In this document: positions 11,770 through 23,449 of the stretch, piece after piece
Position numbering within the stretch: the stretch's first letter is position 1
Layout: each line of letters opens with the position of its first letter
DNA from: Cylindrodendrum hubeiense
Lineage: Eukaryota > Ascomycota > Sordariomycetes > Hypocreales > Nectriaceae
Direction of reading: 5' to 3'
Assembly: GCA_014621425.1 (NCBI GenBank)
Contig: JAANBB010000032.1
Location: 62,001-126,000 of the forward strand
Length of the DNA stretch: 64,000 bases
Position numbers and translations under genes: made by a program
The notes under the pieces: model-generated
The model's input: only the letters and a program-made list of their open reading frames with translations
The model's database searches: none
Told to the model about the DNA's origin: nothing

Positions 11770-14334
11770 ATGCAGCACACCAGCTTGCCCCTGACCAAGC
11801 GGCCGCGAGCCGCCGTCGCGTGTAATGCCTGTCGCCAGACCAAGTCAAAAGTAGGATTATTCTCTTCAGTTGACCAACAGCCATGCTGACCCCGCCAGTG
11901 CGACAGCAACAGACCTGTATGTGGGCGCTGCGCGGCTCGGAACTCCGAGTGTGTCTACACCCAGACGGTCTGGGACAAGCGACTGGAGCGCCAAGAAGAC
12001 CGAAGGTCAGTAGCCTCCAGCATGAGAAAATCACATGGGAAACGCGCAATCTAAATCCCATAGGAAATTACAGAGCGCTCTTGGCGTTGAGAAACCAAGT
12101 GTCTGAACTGAAGGCTCAACTGGCTGTGGCTTCAACCTCGGGACAAGATCCAAACAGCTACGACCAAGGGATACCATCACTGCCCAAGGATGCTGCTGTA
12201 GAAGTCTCAGAAGCTGGAAGTCTGGACACAAATCCCGAATCAGCCGCTGACATTCTCGCCACGGGCGCTTTCGACCGCCTGCCAGCAGCCGAGATTGGGT
12301 ACTTTGGTGAGCGGTACTCATCCCCTGGAAAAGCCACCATTGCTCACTAATTTACAAGGCCCCAGTTCGAACCATGCGCTGTTTCGGTCTATGACAGCCT
12401 TCGTCACCAAATTAGGGGCCCGCGACTCACACCTCTTCCAAGAAAACCCGGTCGCTGAAAGATCCGGTCCCTCGCTCCAGGTGCCAGCCTCCGGACCCGG
12501 CGATTCAGCGAGGCGAGGGGGCGAAGAAGGGTTCCCTAATGCCCAGACCTGCATCGAGTGGATTGCGAGATTCTTTGACACCGTGGGTGCGGTGCTACCG
12601 TACATAAGTGAGGCGCCACTACTGAGAGAGGCCAATCGCATGGGCACCAGAATATGGACCGACTCGCCGCACTCGCGATCTACAAAGGCTTTGCTATACA
12701 TTGTTTTCGCTCATGCTCTGTCTACGTTGGACGATGGATCGCCGGAGCCTTTTTATCACCGATCCCTTGGGCTACTAATGACTAATGAGCAATCTGTGTT
12801 CAGTTGGAACTTGGAGACGGGTGAGCAATAGCATTCATGTCAATCCACTTGAGGCTAATACCCAGTAGTCATAGCATTGCTCCTCGTGGGAAGCTACCAG
12901 CAAAATAGCCAACGCGCCATGCCCAGTCTGACTACTCATGTTCTCGCAGTCAAAGCTTCGTATCAACTTGGTCTTCACTCCCCATCAACATACGACGGTC
13001 TAGGCATACAAGAAAAAGAACTTCGGGCGAAGGTTTGGTTTGCAGTCGTGATTCAGGACAGGTCCGTTACACTGTTGCCATCTTGAAAACCCCCGGTGCT
13101 AACATTGCGCAGAATCTTGAGTGCCGCCCTCGGACGACCGTGTCTTATCCCGCCACACTATGTTCAGGTCGAAATTCCAGACAGTATTTCACCCAGCAAG
13201 TACGCAGCTGGAACCGTCACTATGTCATCTTCTTTGAAGAGCTCGATATACTTCAGCCACCTCATGTGGGTTTCGCCGTCGGTATTTGCTATGCCAATAC
13301 ACTAATTCTTCTAGATCTTTACATCAAATTGTGGGAATCACGCTGGAAACTGTTTACAGTGCGAACATAGGATCTACCCAAATGCAACCGAGGGACCTCA
13401 CCTTGAAGGCCGTTGAGTTGCTAGACCAACTTGAGCAGTGGCGCGATCACAACGCACATTTTGTCATTCTTAGCTCGAAATCCGACCTTGCTTCCTGGTC
13501 TGCCGACATGTTTCAACCCGAGTCTCATGTTATTCTTCTATCCCTATTTTATCACAGAACCATCATGTTGGTCAGCACACCTGTTCTGATGGCAGTTCTC
13601 GAACAAGTTATAAACCCCACCTCTGGCGGTGACTTGTCTGGTATGCTGAGAGACGTTTCTGCTTCTGTACTGAAGCGAGACTGGGAGTCAATAAAGGGAT
13701 TCCAGAGGATTCTTTCGGCCATTCTACGGCATGCGCGGCCGTTTCTCAAAAGCAATGCCGTATGGTGGGTGTGTAATTTCACAGGTATGATGCTGTCAAC
13801 AAGGTTTCTTGGGGAGTACTGACCGAAGCATAGCTCTCACCATGTGCTGGCATGGCTTAGGATTATGGTTGATTTGCATGCGTTCCGCGAGTTTGCCACC
13901 AGCAATCGGAATCATTAGCTCCGACGTCGAACTCTTCATGGTTGAAGGGCTCGAAACGTTGAAGTCCGTGGGAGGATCCAGCATTATGACTGGCAAGGCA
14001 CATCGGTTTTTGCAACGGATAATACATCTATTGAAAACCATGGGTGAGTGCTCTATCATCTACCTGACCCCCCTGATTTGGCCTGTTCTGTTATTACTAT
14101 ACTGACATGTCATCGCAACCCGAAGGTCTCAACCCAGGCGAGCAACAGGGCTTGCTCGAATCTGGAGGCAGTCCCTTGACCAAGGAGGCCCTGCCTCAAG
14201 ACAATTTCTTGGACTTCATGTTTGGCTCCGTTGATGATTTATTCTGTCAACTGGGCGACAATGACTTCCTAGGGACCGAGTTGCTCAGCATGGACCAGGA
14301 CGTCAATACCTACGATGCGTCGGGCTTCTTATAA
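11770..14334 (+). CDS. Zn2Cys6 transcription factor with fungal-specific domain
   Basis: The start is at 11770. The zinc cluster is C-X2-C-X6-C-X6-C-X2-C-X6-C (ACNACRQTKSK, intron 11851-11898, then CDSNRPVCGRC). A second intron precedes a coiled-coil-like helix (ALLALRNQVSELKAQLA). Further GT-AG introns are near 12306, 12821, 13059, 13267, 13787 and 14042. Landmarks are EIGYFGPSSNHALFRSM, IEWIARFFDTVGAVLPYI, SYQLGLHSPSTYDGL (the regulatory core of fungal_trans) and DRILSAALGRPCLIP. The tail DNFLDFMFGSVDDLFCQL is acidic and aromatic, like an activation domain, and the stop is at 14332-14334. The FAD hydroxylase is convergent next door and the transporter and dehydrogenases follow, so this is the likely local activator of that catabolic block (inference from position). 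No disruption was seen. Confidence 0.9.
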
Positions 14335-14442
14335 GCACGGCATTGTTGCTGGTCCTTCATTGTAAAATGCAGAAATTATTTGTACCAACTTGTTCAATTG
14401 CCGCTAAATATATATTGGATACTACAATTCCACAAACCGGAG

Positions 14443-15921
14443 CTAGATCCGGGGGGTACTTTCACCTTTGACCAGTCCTTGATACAACTCCTCAAACTTC
14501 TCTCCCGCAATCTTCATACAATCGTGGCCGTAAATCATTTCTTGGACTTCAGGAGAGGCCCACTTGTCAGGCACCTTCTTTCCATTCTGGTTAGCATCTG
14601 AGAACATCTTGTCCCTCTCGGCCTTTGCCAGCCCATCGCCAAGGTGGAGCGTCCGCCCCGAGGCTGCTGCAAGGTCAACAAGAGTGGTGGTACGCTCCTT
14701 TCGCAGGAGCTCGTAGACCTTGAGGCACTTGGTAATAGTCTTGGGCGAAGCGTCAGGAGCCCGCGCCAAAACCTCTGCGAGAACAGCGGCGTCCTCGATT
14801 GCCATGCCTGCGCCTTGGTTCAGGTGAGGAAGTGTGGGGTGGCAGGCATCTCCGAGAAGCGCAATAGTGCCGTGAGTCCAGGTAGGCAGCGCCTTGTGGC
14901 CGCGTAGCTTCCACTCGCAGACCTCGCCGTCGGGAACCATGTCGAGCATGCGCTTGACAAGGGGACAGAAGTCGGAATAAACGTCCATCATAGCCGTCTT
15001 CGAGCCCTTGGTGGTGTAGGTAGCCGTGGGCGCTGCGGCGAAATTGGTATCCGGCTGAGTTGACGATAGGTTGTAAATTGACTGGCCGGCAACAGGGTAA
15101 GCGATCCAGTGACGCTTTGCGCCGATCCATCGTGTGACCTGGTTGCTGTTGAGGAGCGCTGCCATTTCAGGATCCGCCATCATCTTCTCGCGGGGAAGCA
15201 TGATGCGGTAGGCAGCCTGGCCGGTATCTTCGGCGACTCCAGGGGCTCCAACCCTGGCGAGAAGCTGGGTGCGGACTTGCGATTTGACTCCGTCGCCAGC
15301 GAGCAGAATATCGCATTGGACTTGACGGGGCTCGCCATCCCGAGGCTTCACGGTGAACAGAGGAGTGGGAGTGAAATGGTCGATGCCTTCAAAGGTGCAG
15401 CCGAAACTCCAAGTAATGGCAGACTCCTTCTTGCAAGCGTCGTAAAGACCACCGGCAAGAGATGCACGGTGGCCGGTACAGTGGGGGTAGCCGTACTTCT
15501 CACGGATATTGGGCATTGTGACGTGAGTTAATTCCTGGTTAGTGGCACCATCTGTTGCTGTTAGACATGCTGTTCCAATCTGACAAGATATCACTAGGAG
15601 TGTTTACCTCTGATACTCGCTTCCAGCACTTCCGTGGCTTCAGCTTCAATGCCCTCCCAACACCCAAGTCTGCTCAACACGCGAACCAGGTTTGGTGCCA
15701 TTTGGATACCGGCGCCAACGAATCCGAGGTTGGAAGCCGTCTCGAAGACCTCGATATTTTTAAACCCTTTCTTGGCGAGAGCCAGAGCGCTGGCCAAACC
15801 GCCCATTCCTTTCCCGAGTTTTAGGCCAATTCTTCAGACGCCGGGAGGGGATCTCACCTGCACCAATAATGGCGATGCGCAAATCGGTGGGGTCTCGCCC
15901 CGAGGCTGCGTGTCCGTTCAT
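14443..15921 (-). CDS. FAD-dependent aromatic hydroxylase, salicylate hydroxylase-like
   Basis: Exons 15858-15921, 15608-15808 and 14443-15557 join to 459 codons. The N-terminal Rossmann motif is split by intron 1: RIAIIGAGMGGLASALALAKKG (GxGxxG). VFETASNLGFVGAGIQMAPN follows. The DG motif is CDILLAGDGVKSQVR and the GD motif LLGDACHPTLPHLNQGAGMAIEDAA binds the FAD ribityl chain. This set defines group A flavoprotein monooxygenases, which use NAD(P)H and O2 to hydroxylate, or decarboxylate and hydroxylate, aromatic acids. Salicylate and 6-hydroxynicotinate are plausible substrates but cannot be told apart by eye. A TATATATA box lies 93 nt upstream of the start. The neighbours (regulator, DAL5-type importer, D-2-hydroxyacid dehydrogenase, DenD-like dehydrogenase) suggest a catabolic role. 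A secondary-metabolite role is the alternative. Confidence 0.9.
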
Positions 15922-17260
15922 GTTGAGTTGTGTATCGTCCGCAACGGGGGTTTCAAAGTGTCCTGGGTGGTTTGGTGATTCGAGACTACGGTTTCACTAC
16001 GCGCGACGTATATATACCTCGAGGAGTAACCTTTACCCGGCATCGGCACCGGCATCGTCCTGTGGCAACATCTCCAACTAACATGTCCGGCTTCTGCGCG
16101 GAAGTCGACGCGCAGCCTTTTCGGGTATTCGAGTTCCGGTTGGCCAAATCGGCAGCCAATCAACCGAGGCGTATCCGCTTCCCCCGCCGGAATCTGGGGC
16201 ATGGGGAACCAATTCTCGGATCCTACTGGTAGTTTGAGCCGCTAGCATCATAACGATCGCCCTGCAACTCCACAGACCGGAGGTCAAGCCGACCAGAAGA
16301 CAGCTTAGCCCAATGAATATTCAGCTTTTACAATCATTTCCCATCGTCTCCATTTGATGTTTGCCTAGCTGCCTGGGTTTGGTGTGGGCAAAGCGGAACG
16401 ACGAGGCTGAGAGCCACCTGCTCCGCTTGACTTGCCCTGATTATTTCCGCTTTTCGGGTTATAAAGCCGCGTAGTTTCGGACTGGTTAGTCTCAGGTGGG
16501 CTTCGGTAGTAGTGGTCGGCAAAGAACATCGGCCACCGGACTGGGCAGCATCGGCACTTACAGATCCAAATTATTTGGAGCCAATTGAGGATTTGAGTGG
16601 AAATGCGTTGACTTTCTTTTCAGGACGCTTTCTCCACGACGACGGTGACAAGTTGATCCGCACACGAAAAACCCGACAGATAACATCCCTCAGCACCCAC
16701 TCTCGATATCAAGACACATTGCCTACTTCGAACTAGCTCAATCCGGCCACTGCGGGTCTTCGCGATGAACCCGCGTCTTTCTCCTTCAACCCATGTTATT
16801 TCCAGATTGGAATGGGCAGATCATTCCTGATCCAGCGAGGAAGTGGGAAACAGTCGCATAATCACTACCAAAAGTGGGGGAAGTAGTGAATTTCTGATAA
16901 GCCATCCACTGTTCCGTCCGATAAACGGCGTCTTGGAGACCGACCGGAGACTTGATTGCCGAACAAGTATCGATTCAGAGTAGAGGGCATCTGTCACTTG
17001 TTTTTGTTGGTTCTGTAATATTGAATCTTGCCGTCGATAATGTATTTCTATTCTGTCTTTTTAATTTGGTGACTTAGATCTCTTTTTAGGACATCGGACA
17101 ATAGATGAGCAAGGCTACCCTACACCCAGTACACATATCTTCACATTTTTCAACGGATATTCACTTCGTATAGATTATGAATAGATCAATAATAAACGAT
17201 TAATCTTGCAAAAGATTGGCATTGAAATTCCTGACGATTCAATTGGGCTACTAGGATGGC
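15922..17260. other. Intergenic between hydroxylase and transporter
   Basis: This holds the hydroxylase promoter (TATA at 16009) and the 3' side of the transporter gene. Short ORFs here lack any family features. Confidence 0.5.
16009..16016 (-). promoter_or_regulatory. TATA box of the FAD hydroxylase gene
   Basis: TATATATA sits 93 nt before the ATG at 15921, at a usual distance for a fungal TATA element with a short leader. Confidence 0.45.
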
Positions 17261-18854
17261 TTATACAAAGTATCGCCAGCGAGGGTCCTTTTCGCCATCC
17301 CTAAGCTCACTAGTGTCAACATCCTCGGCCTTCACTACCATCCCTTGTGCTTGATCACGGCGTTGATTGTCCTTTCGCATCCACATTCCAAGCCAAAATG
17401 TGAAGAAGATACACGTCAGGTTGCAAGCGGCGGTTGCGATGAGAGTTGGTGCGTACCGAGGCGCGTACGTAGTTCTGAAAGTCGCAGAGCTGAGGATACC
17501 GCCCAGATTGCCCAGACCAACAAGAAGTCCGGTGGTGGCCGCCCGGGAATTTTCGTTAACATTATTGTTGTTGTGCCAAGAGTGGACGAGACAGCTTGGG
17601 ATGTATGCACCAGCAGCCACCAGGAATGTTGCGAAATAAGCCACCCCCTTATTGGCCTCTGCATCAATCGCAGCTAGGATGATTAGGCCGCACATGGACA
17701 AAGCGAGGGACCCAATGATGTGAAATGTCCGTTCACGAACCCGGTCAGAGTGAAAAGTGACACAGAGAAGTACAAGAAATCCCACAAAGTTGGGTGGGAC
17801 GGTGAGCAGGTTTGTGACAACAGTGCTGTATCCAAGGCGCCTCAAAACGAGAGGAAGGAAGTTCGCGCAGGTCGAAAAAGCAACTGGGTAGGTAAAAGAG
17901 ATCACACACCACGGGAAAAACTTCCAGTTGTTCCATGACGAGAAACATTCCTTCAGGTTAAAATCGACCTCCAGCTGTTGAGATCCGTCACGGAGGAGCC
18001 GAACTTTGGCAGCCTCTTTCTCATCATCTGTGAGGAACCAGGCGGTATGAGGAGATGCTGGAAGCCACCAAAATGCGAAAAAGGCGAAGATGAGTGTCAG
18101 TCCACCCTCGAGGAGGAACAGATACTGCCATCCCTTGATGGCCGTCCCTTCAATTCGGAAGACGCCGAATGAGATGAGACCAGAGAAGGCCGCGGCTAGG
18201 AGAGCACTGCCAAAGAAGATTGCAATTCGGAATCCGAGCTCTCCACGGGTGTAGAAGAGCGTCAGATAAAAGACAGTTCCAGCAAAGAAGCCTGCCTCCA
18301 GTGCGCCAATGAGAAGGCGGACAACCAACAACCCAGCAAAGTCTTTGCAGGCGACTTGAATCATTGACAACGCGCCCCATCCAAACATCAAACTTGGGAG
18401 CATCACGCGGCCCGAGAAGCGCTTCGTGAGCATGTTGAGAGGGAGGTCGCAGAGTCCATTGGGAACATAGAATAGCAAAATCAGGAGCGAATATTGCTCG
18501 CCAACAAAGTGGAGATCATCACTCATACCATCGGTTTCGGCGTTGCCTAGATTGCTCTTGATGACTGTTAGAGTGATTTTATCATCGGCCTATTAGATTG
18601 AGAATACATACACGATCCACAGAATTGAAAAAGTACATGATGGACAGATAAGGCAATAGGTACAGATCCATCTTCCTGACTAGATAGTGCTGTTAGTCTG
18701 CATGTAAGATCCTTCGTGCTTCAAGCGGCTTACCATATGCTCTATCGAGGGCTTTATCAATGACGACATTGGTGGAACTCCCGATCTCGATCCCTTCTGA
18801 TGGGACGCTGTCAGACCGGGTCTGAGACCCCAGATTCTTCTCGTTGATACCCAT
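17261..18854 (-). CDS. MFS transporter of the DAL5/TNA1 anion:cation symporter family
   Basis: Exons 18734-18854, 18612-18679 and 17261-18556 join to 494 codons. A polar N-terminal tail is followed by RKMDLYLLPYLSIMYFFNSVDRSNLGNA, the family signature around TM1. Then come VPNGLCDLPLNMLTKRF, RLLIGALEAGFFAGTVFYLTLFYTRGE (TM4 and the signature of this family), FLLEGGLTLIFA, a central loop with FLTDDEKEAA, and six further helices up to FFTFWLGMWMRKDNQRRDQ. Twelve helices are present. Members carry small organic anions such as allantoate, nicotinate, tartrate or pantothenate across the plasma membrane with protons. Placed between an aromatic hydroxylase and two dehydrogenases, it is the likely importer for their substrate, which remains unknown. 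Confidence 0.92.
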
Positions 18855-19615
18855 CGTGATTGAAGTTCAACTAGAATCGGTGTCGAATGATTCGTTGTCA
18901 GAAAAAGGGACAAGATATTTAAACTGGCAGGAATATGGGGCTATAAGTAGTCGCACATTACCGCCTCTCGTCTGAACTATCATTCAGAATGGAGACATGA
19001 TTCAGGTTCCTGCACAGCGCTAGACTGGACAGAGTCATGATTACCAAGAGAGACCTAAAGATGCATGATAAATGAACAAAATCGTCCCATGAAAGGTACC
19101 AAGCGGGCGTAATTATTGGCCAAGCTACGATGATTATCAGCTGAAGCGCAGTCAAGAGTGGGTGATGTTATCAGGACAGGACATGATATCAAGAGTGGGG
19201 AGCGTTCGCAGTACAACCGACAGCCCTGCGGGTTTCAATGTAACGCAAACAAGGAAGCTCCTCGAAGAGTTACAAGCATCCCCGGTTGTGCATAGTAGCG
19301 AATTAATAACCCGAAATGCAGTAGTAGATGGATGATTCTCTGCCAGTCTGTGGGTCAATTACTTTTAGCTGGCATCTTGTCTACAAAGAAGAGATAGAGA
19401 GAGCGACAGACCAAAATGTATCAAATCGTGGCAAGATAAGGATCCATAATAAATTGGGAATCTGTTGGAGGTCTCAGGCCGAAGTAAACTATGATTTAAA
19501 GAAGTAGGAAATTCCCATATATCGCAGCATGGCCATGTGAAACGAGGGAAAGCAACGGCTTTTGATGGTTCATATCGTGTAGATTATTAAACTATCTTAT
19601 CTTGGTATATTTCTA
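18855..19615. other. Intergenic, transporter promoter
   Basis: Upstream region of the transporter and 3' side of the hydroxyacid dehydrogenase. No gene-like ORF is seen. Confidence 0.5.
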
Positions 19616-20738
19616 CTATGACGCAGCCTCAAATGCCTTCCGGTTTACGGGTGTAAAAGGCTCTCCGCAAAACTCACCCTTATCGTCGACGACCTGCAAG
19701 ATATTCTTCATCGCATTCAGCTCAAAGTTTATCCGCGTTGTGATAGCCGCGCCGCCGTTGTGGCAGGTCAGCGTCACGTTGTCCATGGCTGCCAGCTCCT
19801 TGGAAACCTGCGGCTCATGGTAGTGCACGTCAAGTCCAGCACCAGAGAGCTTGCCGCTCTTAAGCGCCTCGATCAAGGCATCTTCGTTGACGACCTGACC
19901 GCGTGCGGTGTTGATGAGTCGAGCACCGTCCTTCATATGTGAAAAGGCTTCGGTGTTGATGAGATCCTGCGTGTGCGCGTTGAGAGGCGTGTGCAAGGTC
20001 ACGCAGTCGGAAATCGCAAGCAGCTCGTGTAAGGTGGGATGGAAGACTGCTTTGAGCTCTTTCTCGACTTCTGGCGGCGAGCGTACCACGTCGTAATAGT
20101 GGATTTCCATGCCTAACGCCGCCTGCGCTTTCTGCGCCAGCAGCTTGCTAATGTTGCCCAACCCTATAATACCAAGTACGTGTCCGCGAGGGTTGTACGA
20201 AATGCTCCCGACAAGCTTGTGCATGGCGAAGAACTGGTCCGGGTCGCACGTACGCGCCCCTCGTTGAGAGCGCCAGAAGTTGCGGAAGACGGACAGGATC
20301 ATAAACAGGGCGGTATCTGAGACGGCTTCATCGCTGCAGCCAGCGCCGTTGGCGTACCAAATGCCTCGGCGCCCCAGTGCATCCGTGTCGGCCCAGTTGA
20401 ACCCGGCTCCGGCGGAGGCGAAGATGCGCAGTGACGAAGGGAGAAGACCGATTAGTTCGTCGTCCCACTGGCCCATCTCGCCACCGGATTGGAAATGTGG
20501 ACGATAGATTGCGGCGAAGTCGCCATATCTGAAATACGTTAGATGGATTGTGAGATGGGCAAGGGACGTGGAGGAAGAAACGGCACTTTTTCTCCTTGAG
20601 CGCCTTTATAAAGGATGCTCGGTCTGGCTCCTCGTTGGCTACGACATTAAACCGTTTGGTGAAAACGTCGTTAGAGAAGTCATGATTGTACTTGATGTCC
20701 TCGCCGAGACGGAGGACAATTGGCTTATTCGACGTCAT
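19616..20738 (-). CDS. D-isomer-specific 2-hydroxyacid dehydrogenase (glyoxylate/hydroxypyruvate reductase-like)
   Basis: Exons 20587-20738 and 19616-20528 join to 354 codons. The substrate domain (GEDIKYNHDFS, SAGAGFNWADTDALGRRG) encloses an NAD(P)-binding domain with GIIGLGNISK (GxGxxG). The catalytic residues of the family are visible in order: Arg in LINTARGQVVNEDAL, Glu in GLDVHYHEPQ, and His in LTCHNGGAA. Family members reduce 2-oxoacids to D-2-hydroxyacids, or the reverse, in cytosol or peroxisome. Enzymes most like this reduce glyoxylate or hydroxypyruvate. It is divergent from the DenD-like gene across a promoter of about 900 bp, so the two may be co-regulated. Oxidised four-carbon acids from DenD chemistry could feed it, but that is inference. 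Confidence 0.92.
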
Positions 20739-21637
20739 CCGTAGTTCTGGAATAGCAAAAACAACAATTAAGATGAGATCTTAGTGATGTTTCTCATCTA
20801 CCAGCCAGCCCACCAGGTATCCCCTCACATTCCACCATTTAAGGACCTGATTCACCACAGACCCCGCGTCTGACGAAGAAGAGGATGGAAATGATCCGGG
20901 AACAAGGACTGGGAGTGGGTAGGTGACGGTCGTACGGCCGTAGCGACGGAGATAAATCCGGTTGCCTCATTCGGAAAAAACCTACACCAATGGGTTCGGT
21001 GCTTCGCGATTTCTTCCAGTGCGCTTCCAGATTATTTTGCAAACCAAATACTGTCCCATACTTTTTAGACTTGACGAACCTTCTGTCATTTGATGATTAA
21101 TACTTAGACGTATACCGTATCACAAGGCACAGCTCCAGCATAGCTTGATGTTGCGATGACTGAGCCGTGTAAGGAAAGTCGTAGTTCAACACCATCATAA
21201 TCACCCCAAGTTTTATATGGGCTCTAGATTGAATGCTTCAATTTGATGCAGTATGGAGCAAATGCCAACAATTCATGAGCTCATCCGGTACAGCAAAACC
21301 CAAAAGTTCGTTATCCATCAGGAGCAAATTCCCACGTAGCGATGCCCTGGAAGCTCCACCTTCGTCTTGGAGCTTCCGTACCTCGGTTAGCGTGCGGACT
21401 TAACTCCGTAGCGTGAGCCACTGCGGCCATTGCGGCCGATGCCCTGTGGGGATGCGACTTTTTGTCCCTGGCCTAACATTGTGCAATCAGGGCAAGCGTG
21501 GAATAGTGCCTAGAATGCGCTCATGAATTGCTCAAAGTTGCAGTATTCCTCTACCTCGCTGCGAACTAAACGTACATGCATCTGCAATTGGTTTCTCTAA
21601 TTACATTTCCCCTCCAACTACAAGTACTATCATCAGC
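20739..21637. promoter_or_regulatory. Divergent promoter region between two dehydrogenase genes
   Basis: About 900 bp separate the hydroxyacid dehydrogenase (minus) from the DenD-like gene (plus). A single shared regulatory region is plausible. I found no repeated site that I could support. Confidence 0.35.
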
Positions 21638-22624
21638 ATGAGCAATCCCTCACAACACATCCTCATCACTGGCGGCGCGGGCTTTGTCGGACAGGATCTG
21701 GCCGCCGCACTTGCCAGCAGCTCAGACGACTTGAGGCTGACTCTTAGCGATGTGGTAGAGCCAACCATTCCCAAGTCTGTCAGCCAGCATGCAAGCCGCA
21801 TAAGCACCGTCAAGTGCGATTTAACCGACCCATCTGTCATCGCCTCACTCTTCAAACAACCGTACACGGCTGTGTACCTCCTCCATGGCCTCATGTCTGG
21901 AGGCGCCGAGGCTAATCTCGAGCTCGGCTGGAGAGTAAACTGGGATTCCCACCGAGGCATTCTCGACTTCCTGCGGCTGCACCACCCTGGTGCTGTCGTG
22001 GTCTTCCCTTCCAGTCTCGCGGTTTACGGTCCATCCAATAGTGAGGATCCCCCAACCAGCGAGACGACATGTCCGATACCGCAGTCCAGCTACGGGGCGC
22101 AAAAGCTGATGGTGGAGACGTATCTTAACGACATGTCTCGTCGCGGGCTTCTTGACGGACGCATTGTCCGCTTGCCCACCATCATCGTGCGTCCAGGCGC
22201 ACCTTCTGCTGCTGCCAGCTCTTTCGCCAGTGGTATCGTGCGCGAGCCGCTGAATGGCATGGAGACAACATTGCCAGTGGCTAGAGATTTAAAGATGTGG
22301 GTTTGCAGCCCAGAAACAGTGGTCAAGAACCTTATCCTTATCAAGGATGTCCCGGCGAATAGGTTTAATCTTACAAGGGTCGTTAACCTTCCCGGTATCT
22401 CTGTAACCGTGCAAGAGATCCTGGATGCACTGGAGGCTGTTGGGGGAAAGGAAGCCGTGAGTTTCATAAAGGAGGAGAAAGACGCAAAGGTCGAGGCCAT
22501 TGTGGGGAGTTGGCCTTACAAGTTTGATACTAGAGTGGCCGAAGAGCTGGGAATGGTCCCCGATGTTCACTTGGTGCAGAACGTGACGACATTTTCCAAG
22601 CGACTTCAACTAGGCAAAGAGTAA
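21638..22624 (+). CDS. NAD-dependent epimerase/dehydratase family, DenD-like (D-erythronate dehydrogenase type)
   Basis: A single exon of 328 codons. It starts with the Rossmann motif ILITGGAGFVGQ, then has the extended-SDR active site YGAQK (Tyr-X3-Lys) preceded by VVFPSSLAVYG. The segment RLPTIIVRPG, AASSFASGIVREPLNG and LPV is the hallmark of DenD proteins. In bacteria DenD oxidises D-erythronate to 2-oxo-tetronate in the breakdown of four-carbon acid sugars. Fungal homologues are common but little studied. The C terminus carries the usual PGISVTVQEILDAL and NAD-epimerase tail. No intron or defect is seen. The neighbouring importer, hydroxyacid dehydrogenase and regulator support a catabolic role. 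Another sugar-acid or small hydroxyacid substrate is possible. Confidence 0.88.
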   Translation: MSNPSQHILITGGAGFVGQDLAAALASSSDDLRLTLSDVVEPTIPKSVSQHASRISTVKCDLTDPSVIASLFKQPYTAVYLLHGLMSGGAEANLELGWRVNWDSHRGILDFLRLHHPGAVVVFPSSLAVYGPSNSEDPPTSETTCPIPQSSYGAQKLMVETYLNDMSRRGLLDGRIVRLPTIIVRPGAPSAAASSFASGIVREPLNGMETTLPVARDLKMWVCSPETVVKNLILIKDVPANRFNLTRVVNLPGISVTVQEILDALEAVGGKEAVSFIKEEKDAKVEAIVGSWPYKFDTRVAEELGMVPDVHLVQNVTTFSKRLQLGKE

Positions 22625-23061
22625 TCGAAATAATAAGTCATCCCTTGCTACAATACTTCATCACAGCTTTAATAGAATAGAATGTCGCTAGATTCCATCA
22701 AACTTGTTTCATAATATTTACCGTGCGTATTACCTAGAACTTCCATTCATTAATCTACAGCGAGGAATCTCAGCATTGGTGGAGTAGATAAATTTCATTC
22801 TCGACGCCTCACAATCTATTGGGTCACCAGAATGACTGAGACTGGAAGCTTTACTCTACGCAAATGAACTCGAGAGAAAACAAAATGCGAAGCACTGAGA
22901 GATCACATCAAGTTATAACATATGCCTAAGACAGAAACGCACCCGAGGACTGAATATGGCTATCTTCAGGAGTATCTAATCTACTACCAACTATTGTTGG
23001 ATGACATTAAAATCGCTCGCTGGGCTTCCACGGCCGCACTAATGTGAGACAGGAGACTCAA
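22625..23061. other. Convergent intergenic region
   Basis: Between the DenD-like gene and the small membrane protein. Nothing recognisable is seen. Confidence 0.5.
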
Positions 23062-23449
23062 TTAAAGTAATCGTATATGCAGCACAGATGCATAATAGTA
23101 GTCCACAACAAACACTGTGACAACAGGTGCTGCGACGAGCGGGATAACCACCCTTGACTTCACATCATACGTCGAAGTGTTCCATCCCTCCCACCTGTTG
23201 CTGAACACAGTCAAACAAGCCATGTAAATAGTCATGCATTGCCAACACAACATCAGGATGGCCATACGCCGCTTCGTCCTAAGGCTCGATGCATCTAATT
23301 TGGGATGACTGATAGCTTCTGCATCTGAAATAAATTAGCGACCGGCGTCGTATTGTTGACGGATAGTGAAAACGTTGGGAGAAACGGTCTGCTAAGTAAA
23401 ACGGGCTCCGCGTACCGATTTCGTTCAGCTCCCCCGGGCTCTTCATCAT
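23062..23449 (-). CDS. Small two-TM protein, unknown
   Basis: Exons 23416-23449 and 23062-23324 join in frame (98 codons) through a clean GTACGC...TTTCAG intron. The protein has a short polar N terminus (MMKSPGELNE), a basic stretch SLRTKRR, then two hydrophobic segments (AILMLCWQCMTIYMACLTVF and VVIPLVAAPVVTVFVV) separated by a hydrophilic loop, and a short tail. The positive residues before TM1 put the N terminus in the cytosol. An upstream block near 23510-23600 shows a possible leader intron. I do not recognise a family. It could also be the tail of a decayed larger gene, so it is held with moderate confidence. Confidence 0.4.

Noticed and set aside
11478..12061. Antisense ORFs (124 and 143 codons) over the Zn2Cys6 gene start
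   Set aside because: They overlap a strongly supported zinc-cluster exon and have no features.
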